In this document: positions 1 to 15,800 of the stretch, piece by piece
Layout of the letters: every line of letters begins with the position of its first letter
Numbering within the stretch: the stretch's first letter is position 1
NCBI GenBank assembly: GCA_945859605.1
Contig: OX243816.1
Coordinates: forward strand, 41,541,765-41,605,764
Direction: 5' to 3'
Source: Lumbricus rubellus
Lineage: Eukaryota; Annelida; Clitellata; Crassiclitellata; Lumbricidae
Length of the DNA: 64,000 bases
Made by a program: the position numbers and the translations under genes
The notes under the pieces: model-generated
Seen by the model: the letters and a program-made list of their open reading frames with translations, nothing else
What the model was told of the DNA's origin: nothing
The model's database searches: none

Positions 1-32
1 GTGGAGGTCGCTGAGAAGTAGAAGTATATATA

Positions 33-817
33 CACTGTGTCCGGTTAAAAAGTAGCCCCCACAACAAAGTGTCATAACTTGGTCAAAACGTTTGGGATGT
101 GTCTGAAATTTTAAACACAGCAACAGTGACCATATCTACACGAGATTCCAAAGTCGTTTGCAAATATTCGCGAGTTTGTCAATTTTATGAGCGTTTGCGT
201 TGGAGCACCAACAAATTGAACTTTCCAACATGGAAAACCTGAAAGGAAGTGAAATTCAGCTATTATGGTGCGAAAAATGTGTTTCCTGTTCTCGGACACA
301 CGATCGTAGACGTAGTAGGTTAATAGCTATCCCGGGAGACACTCGGCTTCATATCCTGCAGCTGTGGCCGTCCAGCAGTCCAGACTTTGATCCGGAGTAC
401 ATGTACTGAAGGAGCGCGTTTTTTGTTCACGCGTATTCATGACATCGATAACCGTAGGGCGTAGGGCGCGTCTATTTTAAGATTGGCAGTTGTTTAACCA
501 GGTGATCATCAACAGGACCATCAAACAGTAGCGTCTAATCTACGGTCGTGTGTCCGTGAACAAGATGGACATTTTGAACAGCATATTTAGCTGAATTTCA
601 CTTCTTTTCAAGTTTTCCATGTTGGAAAGTTCAATTTGTTGGTGCTCCAACGCAAACACTTATAAATTTGACAAACTCACGTATATTTCTAATCGGTTTT
701 AGAATCTCGTGTAAATCTGGCCGCTGTTGGTGTGTTTGAAATTTCAGACAAATCCCAAACGTTTTGACCGAGTTATAACACTTTGTTGTGGGGGCTACTT
801 TTTAACCGGACACAGTG
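33..817. mobile_element. Mariner-type foldback element with very long terminal inverted repeats
   Basis: The two ends are near-perfect inverted copies beginning CACTGTGTCCGG, and the inverted similarity continues for roughly 280 bp on each side (about 33-315 against 532-817). TA dinucleotides flank both ends (31-32 and 818-819), the target duplication expected of Tc1/mariner elements. The short unpaired centre (350-400, +) reads as a fragment containing WPSSSPDFDP, which resembles the conserved block around the second catalytic Asp region of mariner transposases. No intact transposase remains, so the element is non-autonomous. Family assignment rests on the TA flanks and this one motif. Confidence 0.8.
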
Positions 818-837
818 TAGTATCTGATGATGTAGTA

Positions 838-1020
838 ATCGTTGTCATCATCATCATCATCGTCATTATCGTTATCGTGTTTTTCATCGTCATTATCATC
901 ATCTTCACGTTGTCATAATTACCTTCATAATCATTGTCAAAAAAATTATTTCTCTCATAGTAATCATCTTTGTCATTATAATTCTAATTATTATCTTTAT
1001 CCGTTTCATCATCAGCCCAA
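838..1020. repeat. Degenerate TCA/TTA-rich simple repeat
   Basis: A degenerate trinucleotide tract (TCATCATCATCG and relatives) follows the mariner-type element and continues in imperfect form to about 1020. Open frames through it encode only Ser, Val and Ile runs and are not genes. The remaining stretch to 1292 is AT-rich intron of the V-ATPase gene. Confidence 0.75.
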
Positions 1021-1228
1021 CAAAACGCCACGATCTTTCCCGCAATAGACATATTGTTTCAAGTCTATTTTCTTCCTCATCATCCTACTTCTTCTTTCCC
1101 ATTCTTTTCTTTTTCTTCATAATTATTCTCCTTCTCCATCGCCTTATTTTCGTCGTTGTCAACATTACCATGACCAACAGGACTTGTAATAATTAGGCCT
1201 ATTATTTATTATTGTTTCTAACACGTAA

Positions 1229-4611
<3,383 letters not shown>

Positions 4612-5043
4612 ATCAGAATTGGGATGGCCACGCCTTTCCATAGTCGAACTGAAGATCACGTGACCAGACAAACGAGGAATTTTGAAGTCATTCGAATTTT
4701 AACTTTACTTAGTTTGAATTTTGTTTTTATTAAAATTGCTATGGAAACCGGTTATAGTTTAATTGGAACTGGATCGCTTCCTACGCGAACCGGAAGCTGT
4801 GCTCGTGGCGATTTGTGGGAACACCCCACGGTCCACCCCAATCACGGTTTCTTTGATGGATTAGATCATTAGATGGTTAGAGGAACGCCAAGAAAATAAA
4901 CGAATGTAGCATAGGTTTGTGAAGCAGACTCTTCGTTCTTGATCAGATCCATAATAGAAACCGTGGATTTATATTACAAATGAATGTAGTATAGGCTTAT
5001 AAAGCAGACTCTTCGTTCTTGTGGTTTGGCAGTTGAAATAAAT
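4612..5043 (+). other. V-ATPase A 3' UTR with two candidate polyadenylation signals
   Basis: The region downstream of the stop contains AATAAA at 4895-4900 and again near 5037-5042. A segment of about 40 bp (AATGTAG-ATAGG...GCAGACTCTTCGTTCTTG) occurs twice, near 4902-4940 and 4982-5020, a local duplication that has also duplicated the region around the signals. Confidence 0.6.
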
Positions 5044-8000
5044 CTGAGAGTTTAAATTCTTTTCAATTATATTAGTTGCAGGCTACTTGTTTCCATGCAT
5101 ACTTCTTTTGAATATTCACTCTTCCTGGTTTTGGCTTAGTGCGCCATCGATAGATACTGTTTACATTATGCGTTGGCGCTATATAAATTGCAGATAAGAC
5201 CAATATTTACAATTTTCAGTGGTTTAGCTTCCTTCAAGTAGAATGAAGCTCTTGTTGATTTGTCTAAAGTCATCTTCTTCCTGTTATCACCCGACGATCA
5301 AAACCTGCAACGTTTGAGTGTAGCCTAATATCAGCGGTTGGGGTAAGTGGTTCAAAAGCGGCAGGGTAGGGTAGGGCAAGAGTGGCACACCTACTTTCAA
5401 AGTCCTTATTTATCTTGTGAGATCTTACTTACCTACTGCGAACATATATTGACTATCAGTAATTGTTATGTTTCCATGGGCCGGGAGTTCCCAAAAGTTG
5501 AATTGTAAAATAATTTTATATAAATTTTTAAATTTTTCGCGTAGGCCTAATTTCAATTTTCTCCCTCCTAAATCTGGCGGAAGTTTATTCCAGTGACAAG
5601 GAATTATAGTAATAAATTCAAAAATAATGTGAATGAACGAGTTTTCAATAAGGACCCGGCTCATATTTTAGTTAATTGGTAGCCTACGGCTGGAATTCTT
5701 TAAACGGATGTCGGGCCTAAAATTTGGATGCGACTGTTTTTCATCAGCGACAACATGACCTGAATCCTGCTAATTTTTCAATAAATTGTTCATAGCCTAT
5801 AAGATCCTTCACAATCACTGTTTGAATGGGCACCTCGTCGACATAATATTTCTATTAGCTTTCTCAGCAACATATATAAGAGCACAGATTGAGGACTATG
5901 CATGGAAATTTATATAGAGCACATTGACTTGAAGGCTATGCATGGAAACTTTATGATCCAAGAAAATCCCCGTTGGATTCAGCTGCCAGGATGTTACCGC
6001 TGACGAAATTGATCGATCTTGTGAGGCTATAGGCCTAAGTGAAACTCGTGGAAATTTAGCTGATGTCAGAACTCTCGAGGCAGTGTCGTTGTATGGACCC
6101 AGCGAGAAGGATAAGGATATAATTATGCAGACTGTGTGTAAGCTTTGTACAAGGTAAGATTAGTTACTGCGATATTTATTAGAATTTGTTAAAGTCTACC
6201 AGGCAACAATGCATGATATAAACGATCTCAAGAAACGCTTGTTGGAAGTGTGGGATGGCCTGGACCAAAGGATAATCGATGCTGCTGTTGCCCAATGCAT
6301 GGCGCCATCGCTTCCAGGCATGCGTGCAGGCAGGAGTAGGACATTTTGAGCATCTTAATTAATTAAATAGTCAAACGATGCTGTTAGAATCATATTGCTA
6401 GTTCAATTCTCTACATATCTGGAATATTTTAGAATGATTAATTATCAGGCCATAAATATAATGAAACACAGTTATTTCATTGAATCTAACAGAAAATTGC
6501 TTGTAAACTGAAGTGTCGGCATATGAAGTTGAAAGATTCATATCTTTTTATCCGTTCAACTTTGCCTCTGGAAATTTTTGAATCATATTCTTGCTCCAAT
6601 TCTCTAAATATTTGGAAACTTTTAGCGTGATATGTTATCAGGCATTGAAGATATTTTGAAAACAGTTTGGCTTACTTTTTTGTACCATGGTGTATTACTG
6701 AGAGGATCGGCGTTACTCAGGCTGGCACAATATCCGCAAGACCAGCAATGGGGCGTATAGGCCTACCTTGGAAATTAAGGCAACAACAGCTGGTTCTCCA
6801 GGTCAATGGTGGGTTACCATGGCCGACACAGATTTATTTTGTGGGTCACAAACGATGCGTAAGAACAGCTGCGAGAGACCCAGCGAGGAATATTGTTTAT
6901 TCCTGGTGACGATTTGAAGAGTCGATAAGAGTTTCCCTGTTTAAAACTTCTGCAGAACATTATCAAGACTGGTCGGGAGTAGTGGCTTTTGTGGGCGCTG
7001 AAAAATTCACGAAGATTTAGGCTACATTAGCCTACATTACAATACATTAGTGTGACTAGCTGACCACGAAGTTTAGAAGCACAGCAGTTTGAATCAGTAA
7101 CAATATCAGCGAAGTGAGTGCTACCAGAGTCTGGTTCACTCAGAATTATTATGGTGATAATTATGGTGGATTTATCTCCTTTAATAAGTTTCCGCAAATG
7201 GGAGACTTGCAATAAGGAGGGTGCTCGATATGATGCAGTGGTTAGCATTCTTGAATGTTCATCGAGATGAAGGGAGTTATCTGCAAGATCTTCACATAAA
7301 TTATGATCAATCACTCACTATACGAATATGAGTTAGGCCTATAGGATTTACACACGGCAATTAACCGCTATAGTGACTTATACCATTATGGCTGTAAGAT
7401 CTTTATATATCAATCAACCACTGTGCCAATATTGGGTATAAGATCTTCATGACTCAAACACCCATTGTTGTTTGCGCAAAATCTTTGCACATGAATCAGA
7501 AGAAATGTGCATAAGGTACAGACAAGGAAACCATTGTTAGCCTACTTTTTTCGCTCTATCCCGGCAAGGCCATTATATTTTCGATCAACCACACTGGATT
7601 TTCGCATGTCAATCATTCACCTCATGCAAAGTTTACAAAAAAGAAGTAAAATAGTCGATGGTTTTGTGGTTGGCTAAGACTAATGCCTTAGTTGCTCAGG
7701 TATTTGCGAGCATCACATCCGCATTGCCATCTCTGTCAAAGCATGGCATTCATTACAGTAGGAATTGGGTTTTCCCCTTCTCGAGTGCTTTATAATTATA
7801 GGCCAAGCCCAGTCAACAATGACAACCACAACTCAACGCTTGGCTATCAAATGACGCCATAACAGATCTCTCAAGCTTGCAATGGTGAACTATAACGATT
7901 CTAAAGTTCATCCAGAGGTGCTTCAGTTATCGTATACTTTGGCGTTCTCAATTGGTCAACGTTTCTCTAGCCGTATATAACGATAAAGTAACAGACTTGT

Positions 8001-8875
8001 AGGCCTACACCAGCGGATTGGTACAATAGAGGATTGAGGCACACTTATAATGTGTATCTGAATAGTATTCATAATCGCGAACTTGAAAGATCTGCTTGAA
8101 AGCTAAGCGCATGCAAGGCAGTAAATGCATAAAACGATATTCAATCGTCAGTAGGCATTCTGGGTCATTGAAGTACATCAATGAACAATGAACATATTTT
8201 AAAATATAGGCACTGGGCAATCGAGCACATTCATTTAGCTCACCTGTTGCGAAACCACATGGCTATAGTCTCTACGGCTTCTGTGACGGTCCTGGATGGT
8301 GTCACGCGTGCTCGAGGCTCAGTGCTGCACACCAACAGAGCAAGCCATATAATTAATGAATGGTAAACAATAAAGGCGAGTTTAAAGGCAATGTTCAATG
8401 CTAATTCACTTCCTGTTTCCCAATCGTCGACTTAGACCTAATTAAGCTAATTTAATTTTTTTTAAATAAATATATATTTAGACGCATATATTAACTTTCG
8501 GCTTTCCACTACCGGTATGTACGATACCCATGACATAGTTGTATATATACGTGATATTATAATTAGATCTATATGATATTATATATGTATTACACCACAT
8601 TGAACCAGGCCATGTTCTTCTATGTCTCTCTATTTTCTATTTCAAATATTCCGATCAAAATTGCTTTCCTGTCAGATCATGTATGAACTCGTTTACAAGA
8701 GACTGGACGTTGGTGTTGATTATACCGTTGAAGATGGCCAATCCCACGGATAAATCGGTGTCAATGGCCATTAATAATAATGTAGCACTTATCTTCTCAA
8801 GTAACGTATCCTGGCGACGTATTATAGTGGTTGCAAAATAATAAAACTGGGTTTTGGAAAGAAAAGCATTCTGCT
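5044..8875. other. Gene-poor intergenic DNA
   Basis: No spliced gene can be assembled here. A short open frame at 6667-6909 (80 codons) has no recognisable motif. The only identifiable sequence is a transposase relic at 6212-6356. TAGGCCTA-type strings recur throughout. Nothing else was recognised. Confidence 0.6.
6212..6356 (+). pseudogene. Relic of a Tc1/mariner-like transposase C-terminus
   Basis: The + strand reads HDINDLKKRLLEVWDGLDQ and then IIDAAVAQ. This is the C-terminal pattern of many mariner-like transposases: a run ending in a Leu-rich helix, W, then an I-D-A/D-A-I block. Beyond it, after small indels, the bases continue into the usual final 'CVRAGGGHFEH'-like end, but in another frame. 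Flanking sequence has no open frame, so it is a dead fragment. Confidence 0.65.
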
Positions 8876-10256
8876 CATGGGCGCCCGCAGGATATTTTGC
8901 AGGGGGGGGGTCAGTCGACTCGGTCATGGCCAGAGGAGTTAAGATACAAAATAATATCATTAAAACCAAGCAACTCACACAACTATACATTATCTCAATG
9001 TAACGTAATATAATATTTATGAGCCTTTATAACAAAACGAAAAAGTCTTTAAACAGTTTTCGAATTTGATATAGGCTATGGCGTATATTAGGCCTATCCA
9101 TAGAAAAAAAATCAATAACACTAACTGTGCTAACTATAATAGACTAACTGTACCATGCATGGACGTCATTTCTTTATTTCCAGGGTGCAGAAAATTTCAG
9201 GGGCAAAACTTCGTCAGCTTGTAATTTTGTATTTAGTCTACATGAGCAAGAACCTGTAGTTGATTGATCAAATATTATGTTTTCTTCTTGTTTTTATATA
9301 TTTCTTACCATAATGTTTGATTCAGTTAGGCTATGGTAATTATTTTAAATGCTATAGTATTTGAGATACAATTTTTAAATACTAGCAAAGTATTTTGTAC
9401 TTGCATTTATAGCACAATAGAATGACTGTAGGCCTAGCAAAAGAGCATTCCTTGTCATTTTTCTGCAAAATGTTTGATGGCAGTTTTAAAAACAAGACAA
9501 TTATAGTCTCAAGGCTCAACTTGCAGACCAGATCTGGAAGATCTTGCAAAGTTGTAATGAGACATTATGTGCCTTTAAAAATTAATTCTGTCATCTCAGG
9601 CATAAATCAGGCTCTTCAGCTTGCTAAATAATCTTATTGCAGAGGTTACTTCTGATTGAATTGTCTACGGCTGGCCTATTGTAAGCTGGCAAACATTTAT
9701 AAGTTAGTGGAGTAATCTTGGTAAACTCTTGTGTCCTATGAGAATGTGTGCGGGAGGGCAGTTTCTTCCTTGTGCATTCTTAGAAAGGAGAGCATATGGG
9801 TACAAGATGCCAGGCTGCATTAGACTGGCAGATTGACCATTGACCTGCATCACAGGAAGACAATAAATTATTAGGGTGCCATCAATCTTACAAGTGGGGT
9901 TTGATGGCAACCTCTACGAGTCTACGGCTAGCTATAGTCGGCATATCCGATTACCGTACCCTGATGACCTGAGTGGTTGAAAGACTGTTCCTCTGACGTC
10001 TGACTCTATGCAGGCCTATTATACAATAATATACATAATTATGACTGTGTAACGGGTTAAAGTAGTACCCAATATGTAGAGATAACCACAAGATAATATA
10101 CTCCAAAAGTTGGTGAAGTAAAAGCACACAATGACTGTTGGGCAAGCTGTCCCGTTTAACCACTAACATTTGCCCAGAAAGTGCTATTGCTAAAATTTTG
10201 TCATGCTTTCCAGGGGGGTCACGCGAACCCCTTGACCTATGCTGCGGGCGCCCATG
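8876..10256. mobile_element. Non-autonomous hAT-type element (1381 bp)
   Basis: The terminal inverted repeats are CATGGGCGCCCGCAG at the left end and its complement at the right. They are flanked by a perfect 8-bp direct repeat ATTCTGCT (8868-8875 and 10257-10264), which is diagnostic of hAT-type transposition. An internal G-run follows the left end. The longest internal frame (9422-9631, 69 codons) has no transposase similarity that I recognise. A related end (CATGGGCGCCTGCAG) occurs alone near 39077. Confidence 0.9.
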
Positions 10257-10665
10257 ATTCTGCTGCCAAATTATCTCTCTTCAGTTAGTTTCAGTTTAAA
10301 AGATGAAGAGATGGCACAGGCTTTCACACGAACATGATACTTGAGTTTTGAAATAGAAGACTCGCATTGTAATAGGCCGATATATTTTGACTAACTAGTC
10401 TGACGGTCGAGTGACATGTAGGCCTAGCGTAGGCTTTCTTGCCGTGGCCTTAGAGTCGCTCTATTTGGTAAACAGTCGTACAGGGTCCTTGCTTAGCCAT
10501 TCATTGTGCTCAGACCATTGTACGCATCGCCGTCTGCCGGAACGTTTCGCGAACGAACGGCCATATTGGGCCTCGTTTCGAAACCGATACACTGCGTGCC
10601 TCGGTCACCTCCGCTAGTCCACTAGGCCGTGGAGAGTGGAGGAGAGACCCGTCTGTGCAGCGGAT

Positions 10666-12776
10666 ATGGAAACGGAGCGGTGGACCCTGCAGGATTCGAA
10701 GTGCATCAGGGATCCTATTTCATCGGAAGGCGATAGCAAAGGTTCAACGGTAGTTGGGTTGGATATCTCTGTGACTGACAGTCGACGAAATCCAGCGTTG
10801 GGTCGGCTGACCTGCGCTGTGTGTCTCGTTGTCTTAACCCTTGTACTGTGCGGATCTTTCTGCTTCCTTTTCCAGCAGACGGCCATCTTGCGCCTGGAAA
10901 CGGAACGATTGAAATTGAGATTGCGAATCGTTGAATTGCAGATGCAGAGATGCAATGCGTTGCTAGAAGACGAGGAGGAGGAGGAGGAGGAAGCAGACGG
11001 TGATGGATGGTTTCCACAGGTCGACGCAAGTCCAAGTCAGGTAAGTCATGGATCGTATACAGATCGCAAATTCGCAATGCGTGCATCAGAACAATAATTG
11101 CATAGCGCCAAGTACTCACAAAACTCGCAAGTAGACATAGTAGTAATAGTAGTTGATGTAGTAGTAGTAGTAGTAGTAGTAGTAGTTGTAGTAGTAGTAG
11201 TACACTATAATAGTAGTAGAAGTAGTTGTAGTAGTAGTAGTAGCGGTAATAGTAATAGTGGTAGTGGTAGTGGTAGTAGGAGTGATAGTGGTGGTAGTAG
11301 TAGTAGTAGTGGTGGTGGTGGTGGTAGTAGTAGTAGTAGTAACAGCATATCACCATTAGTCGTGGTCTTAGTTGCAGTAGTTGTAGTAGTAGCAGCAGTA
11401 ATATTAGTAGTAATAGTAATAGACATTGGCTACCTAATCGTCATCAAACAAAATGTATTCAAAGAAATCGTAATCGTAAACTCCAATTTGTCTGCAGCTC
11501 TAATTCAAGGTTATAAGCAGAACACTATAGCTCATTCAGAAGGGCTGCGGTGCACTAACTTAGCAACTTTTCTGCTCAGTCTGCCTGTTTGTCCGTTTCA
11601 TTATGGACGTCTTTCTCTCGACCGCCTTCTGTTTGCCTGTATGTTGCCTATCAACATGGTTTTTGCAGTATCTCAAGCTCCACTCTTACTGACCTCAGTT
11701 GATATAGCGCTGACTTTTCGCTGTTCTCTGTGAATCGTCGAGAATTTATTGGAGTTTACATCGCATTACAGACCGTTATTTTAAATTATGTCTGTCTGTC
11801 TGGCTGCATGCATGTGGTTTTTGTCTGGCTCCTTATGTGTGTTTCAAATTTATTTATCTAACGTGTTTCATACTATATGCCTTATTAGGCTTATTCACTT
11901 ACTGTATGCTTAAATGTCGCCTCTATATCTGTACGAGTCCCTCTTCATATCTTCCTGCGTGTCATTCTCTCTATGCGTCTTTCTTTGTCTACGTGCGTCA
12001 GGCTATCTAAGTCTATCTGACTCTATGTCTCTATCTTTGTCTATGCAGAGTTCTGTTGCAAGAAACAATAACGCAATGGAGTCAGAGGAGGTGGAACCAG
12101 GAGATGGACCAGCATCTTTAGCGTCGTTATCATCGTCATCCTTGTCGTCGTCTTCATCATCATCGTCATCATCTTCCGTGTTGCCATGGCGACGGAAAAG
12201 AAACGCCGCAGCCAAAAAGAACCAAAAGAAGGAGAAGAAAGCACGTGAGTTGAGTCCATAATCTAATCTAATCTAATCTAATCTGATCAGATATAATCTA
12301 ATCCAATCTATTCTAATCTAATCTGATCTGATCTGATCTAATCTATTCTAATCTAATCTAATCTAATCAAAAAATATTCTATCCTATTCTAATCTAATCT
12401 AATCTATCTAATCTAATCTAATATGATCTAATCAAATATATTCTATTCTAATCTAATCTAATCTATCTAATCTAATCTAATACGATCTAATCTAGTCTTA
12501 TCTTGTCTAGTATCTGCAATCTTACTTCGACCTCAAATGGTCTGATACAATCTAATCCAGTTCGGATGATTTGAGTTTACAGAATTCATTCCAATTCAAC
12601 CAGATTCAATTTCTATGATCTATCGTGACCTAATAATATTTTTAGTCAAGTCTTATTCAACCTACTTTCAAGCATGCAATCATGCACTCATGCATTCATG
12701 CATGCATGCATACATACTTACATACATACACACATAAATGCATGCATGCATATATACCTGAAAGAAAGATGATTGA

Positions 12777-12807
<31 letters not shown>

Positions 12808-15800
12808 GACAGAGACAGAGACAGAGACAGAGACAGAGACAGAGACAGAGACAGAGACAGAGACAGAGACAGAGACAGAGACAGAGAGACAGAGACAGAG
12901 AGTCAGAGACAGAGACAAAGACAGAGAGAGAGATGCATACGAGTCACGACTGACATACAAACAGCGATTGTAAACTATCTGCCATTTGCAGAATAGTGTA
13001 TGTTTATATATATTGTGTGTGTGACTATATATATATATACATGTATATATATGTGTATATATATAATATATATATCGTCATTTTCCGATGTTTGTCTTTC
13101 TTTCAGCAAAGGAATTCGCTTTCAGTTTCGAAACCGAGCGACCTGTCGCCTGTAAACAGACGAGTAAGCGGAGCTGTTTAAACAGTCATAGTCATTCATT
13201 CGTTTATTCATTCGTTTATTCATTCGTTTATTCATTCGTTTATTCATTCGTTTATTCATTCGTTCATTCATTCATTCATTCATTCATTCATTCATCAAAT
13301 GAATTTGTATAGCGCATCCTCAAGGAGTCTACTCAGAGTCACTGAAAACCCAGCTCGGCCAAATAAAACTGTCTTAAGATGATAAAGAAACGTTTGAGAA
13401 GGAGTTCTAGAAATTGAGCGGGGCGCTAAGAGTAGATCATTCCAGGTCGAAGGTCTTTTCCACCGAGAAGGCATGGTTCTGCATGGTAGGGTACGAGGAA
13501 AATGGAGTGAAGTGCAGACTTTGTCCAGCTGAACGAAGGGAGAGGAATTTAGTGGCTAACACTAGAAGTAGAACTACAATGTTCGCAAAGGTAGGCAGTA
13601 GCGAGGCGTATAATACAGCAGGTATAGCACCAGATTAGGGCAGCCAGTGGAGAACGTCACGCATAGCTTGAGATGTGGCTGAATTTGGGTATGCGCCATT
13701 AAGGAGTGCTGCAGAGCGCTGGACGCGATCAAGGCAACTAAGACGATCAATTGGCAGGCCAGCATAGAGAGAGAGCAGCAGTAGTCAAGTCTGCTGGTAA
13801 CGAAAGAATGAACAAGGGCAGCAGTAGCAGGAGGATTAAACGAGTGAGCTACGGTGCGCTACTAATAATGACAGGCACGGTTGAATAAGTGAATATGCGG
13901 AGCAAAAGTGAGCACATGACGATGACGATGACTATGATCAATGATGATGGTGACGATGTGACGATGACGATGAATGTGTTAAAGATGATGATGACGTTAG
14001 CCTACTTTTTATATTGCACAAAATGGTGACTACATGTACGTTTATCTTTTTGAGTTTCAAAGAGTAAGCTTACTGGTCACAGTTTCCTTATGCGGCAAAG
14101 TTATAGGAATTATATTGCTCCAGGCCGTCCAGGGTGAAGTCTGACCCCCATTATAAGTTTACTTAATACTAATTAGGACCCACACCTGCGTCAGTTAAAC
14201 TCAGCTGCACTTGGTAGGTGGCGCCAGTTGCTGTTAATGTTTAAAATGACCTATGATAATCTTATGCTTGGTAATGGTATTGTAGGACAGTGTAACTCTA
14301 CAAAACAACTGGCGTCTTTACACTGTAAAGTAAATTGGTTATGTTTGTAGATTGTCTATCTTTGACTGGATGGAAACCATCTCCTTGGGTCGATGCCGCT
14401 CATCACCGATTATATAACAATCTCAGTGGACAGCTCGATATACCAGTCGCAGGATTACATTACATCTACGCTCAAGTATTACATTGTCTTCTATTATGTT
14501 GTATTGTAATGCACTTTTGTTTTGCAATATATTATTATTGATATTTTTATTACTACTATTGTTGTTATTATAATTAATATTATCATTATTAATATTATCA
14601 ATTTATCATTATTATTCTTGTCATTCAATGTCATTATTATTGTCAGTGGCGGCGGCAGGGGGGGGCTAGGGGGGCTTAGCCCCCCCCCTATCGGCGGCTC
14701 AGCCCCCCCAAAACAAAACGAGGAAAATCTCTACAACTGCTAACTTCGAAAAAGAACGTTAGACAGTGACCAACGGAAATGAAGTCAACTATGTAATCAA
14801 AGCGCAGAGTGCTTATCCTAATAGAATACACCGAAAATAATATTATGCCAAACATGCCGCCGTCCCGTGATGAGGTTATGTACACCATATGCATGCAGCC
14901 CCCCCGGCCGGCTGAGGGGCTACGCCTGTAGCTGTTTTGTACTTGTTTTCATGATTTTATCGTGCACAATTAGGCCTATCTCTCACAAAAGAGTCTTAAA
15001 AGGGCTCCAGTTCAGGTCAACAGAGCTAAAAATACGTTGGTGGTTGGGGCTCAGCCCCAGACCCCATTGTTTTCATGATTTTATTATGCATAAATAGCTG
15101 TCAAGAAAGAGCCTTAAAAGGGCTCCAATTGAGGTCAGCAGAGCTAAAAATGCGTTGGTAGCTGGGGCTTCGCCCCAGACCCCGTTGTTTTATGATTTTA
15201 TCGTGCATAATTATCTCTCAAAAAATAGCCTTAAAGGGCTCCAGTTGAGGTCAGCAGAGCCAAAAATGCGTTGGTGGCTGGGGCTACGCCCCAGACCCCG
15301 TTTTTTCATGATTTTTCATGCATAAATAGCTCTCAAAAAAGAGCCTAAAATGGGCTCCAGTTGAGGTCAACAGAGCTAATTAAATTGCGTTGGTGGCTGG
15401 GGCTTCGCCCCAGACCCCGTTGTTTTCATGATTTTATCATGCATAAATAGCTGTCAAGAAAGAGCCTTCAAAGGGCTCCAATTGAGGTCAGCAGAGCTAA
15501 AAATGCGTTGGTGGCTGGGGCTTCGCCCCAGACCCCGTTGTTTTATGATTTTATCGTGCATAATTATCTCTCAAAAAATAGCCTTAAAGGGCTCCAGTTG
15601 AGGTCAACAGAGCTAAATTGCGTCGCCCCAGACCCCGTTGTTTTCATGATTTTATCATGCATAAATAGTTGTCAAAAAGAGCCTAAAAATGGCTCCAGTT
15701 GAGGTCAGCAGAGCTAAAAATGCGTTGGTGGCAGACCCCGTTTTTTCATGATTTTATCGTGCATGATTATCTCTCAAAAATAGCCTTTAAGGGCTCCAGT

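Noticed and set aside
6667..6909. 80-codon open frame in intergenic DNA
   Set aside because: No recognisable motif, no splice or promoter context; length is compatible with chance.
11098..11733. 211-codon + strand open frame and overlapping minus frames rich in Val, Ser, Tyr or Leu
   Set aside because: They are translations of the (GTA)n microsatellite in intron 1 of the TNF-ligand gene.
12682..12996. Open frame with an Arg-Asp repeat protein
   Set aside because: It is the AGAGAC simple repeat read in one frame; the opposite strand gives Ser-Val repeats of no meaning.
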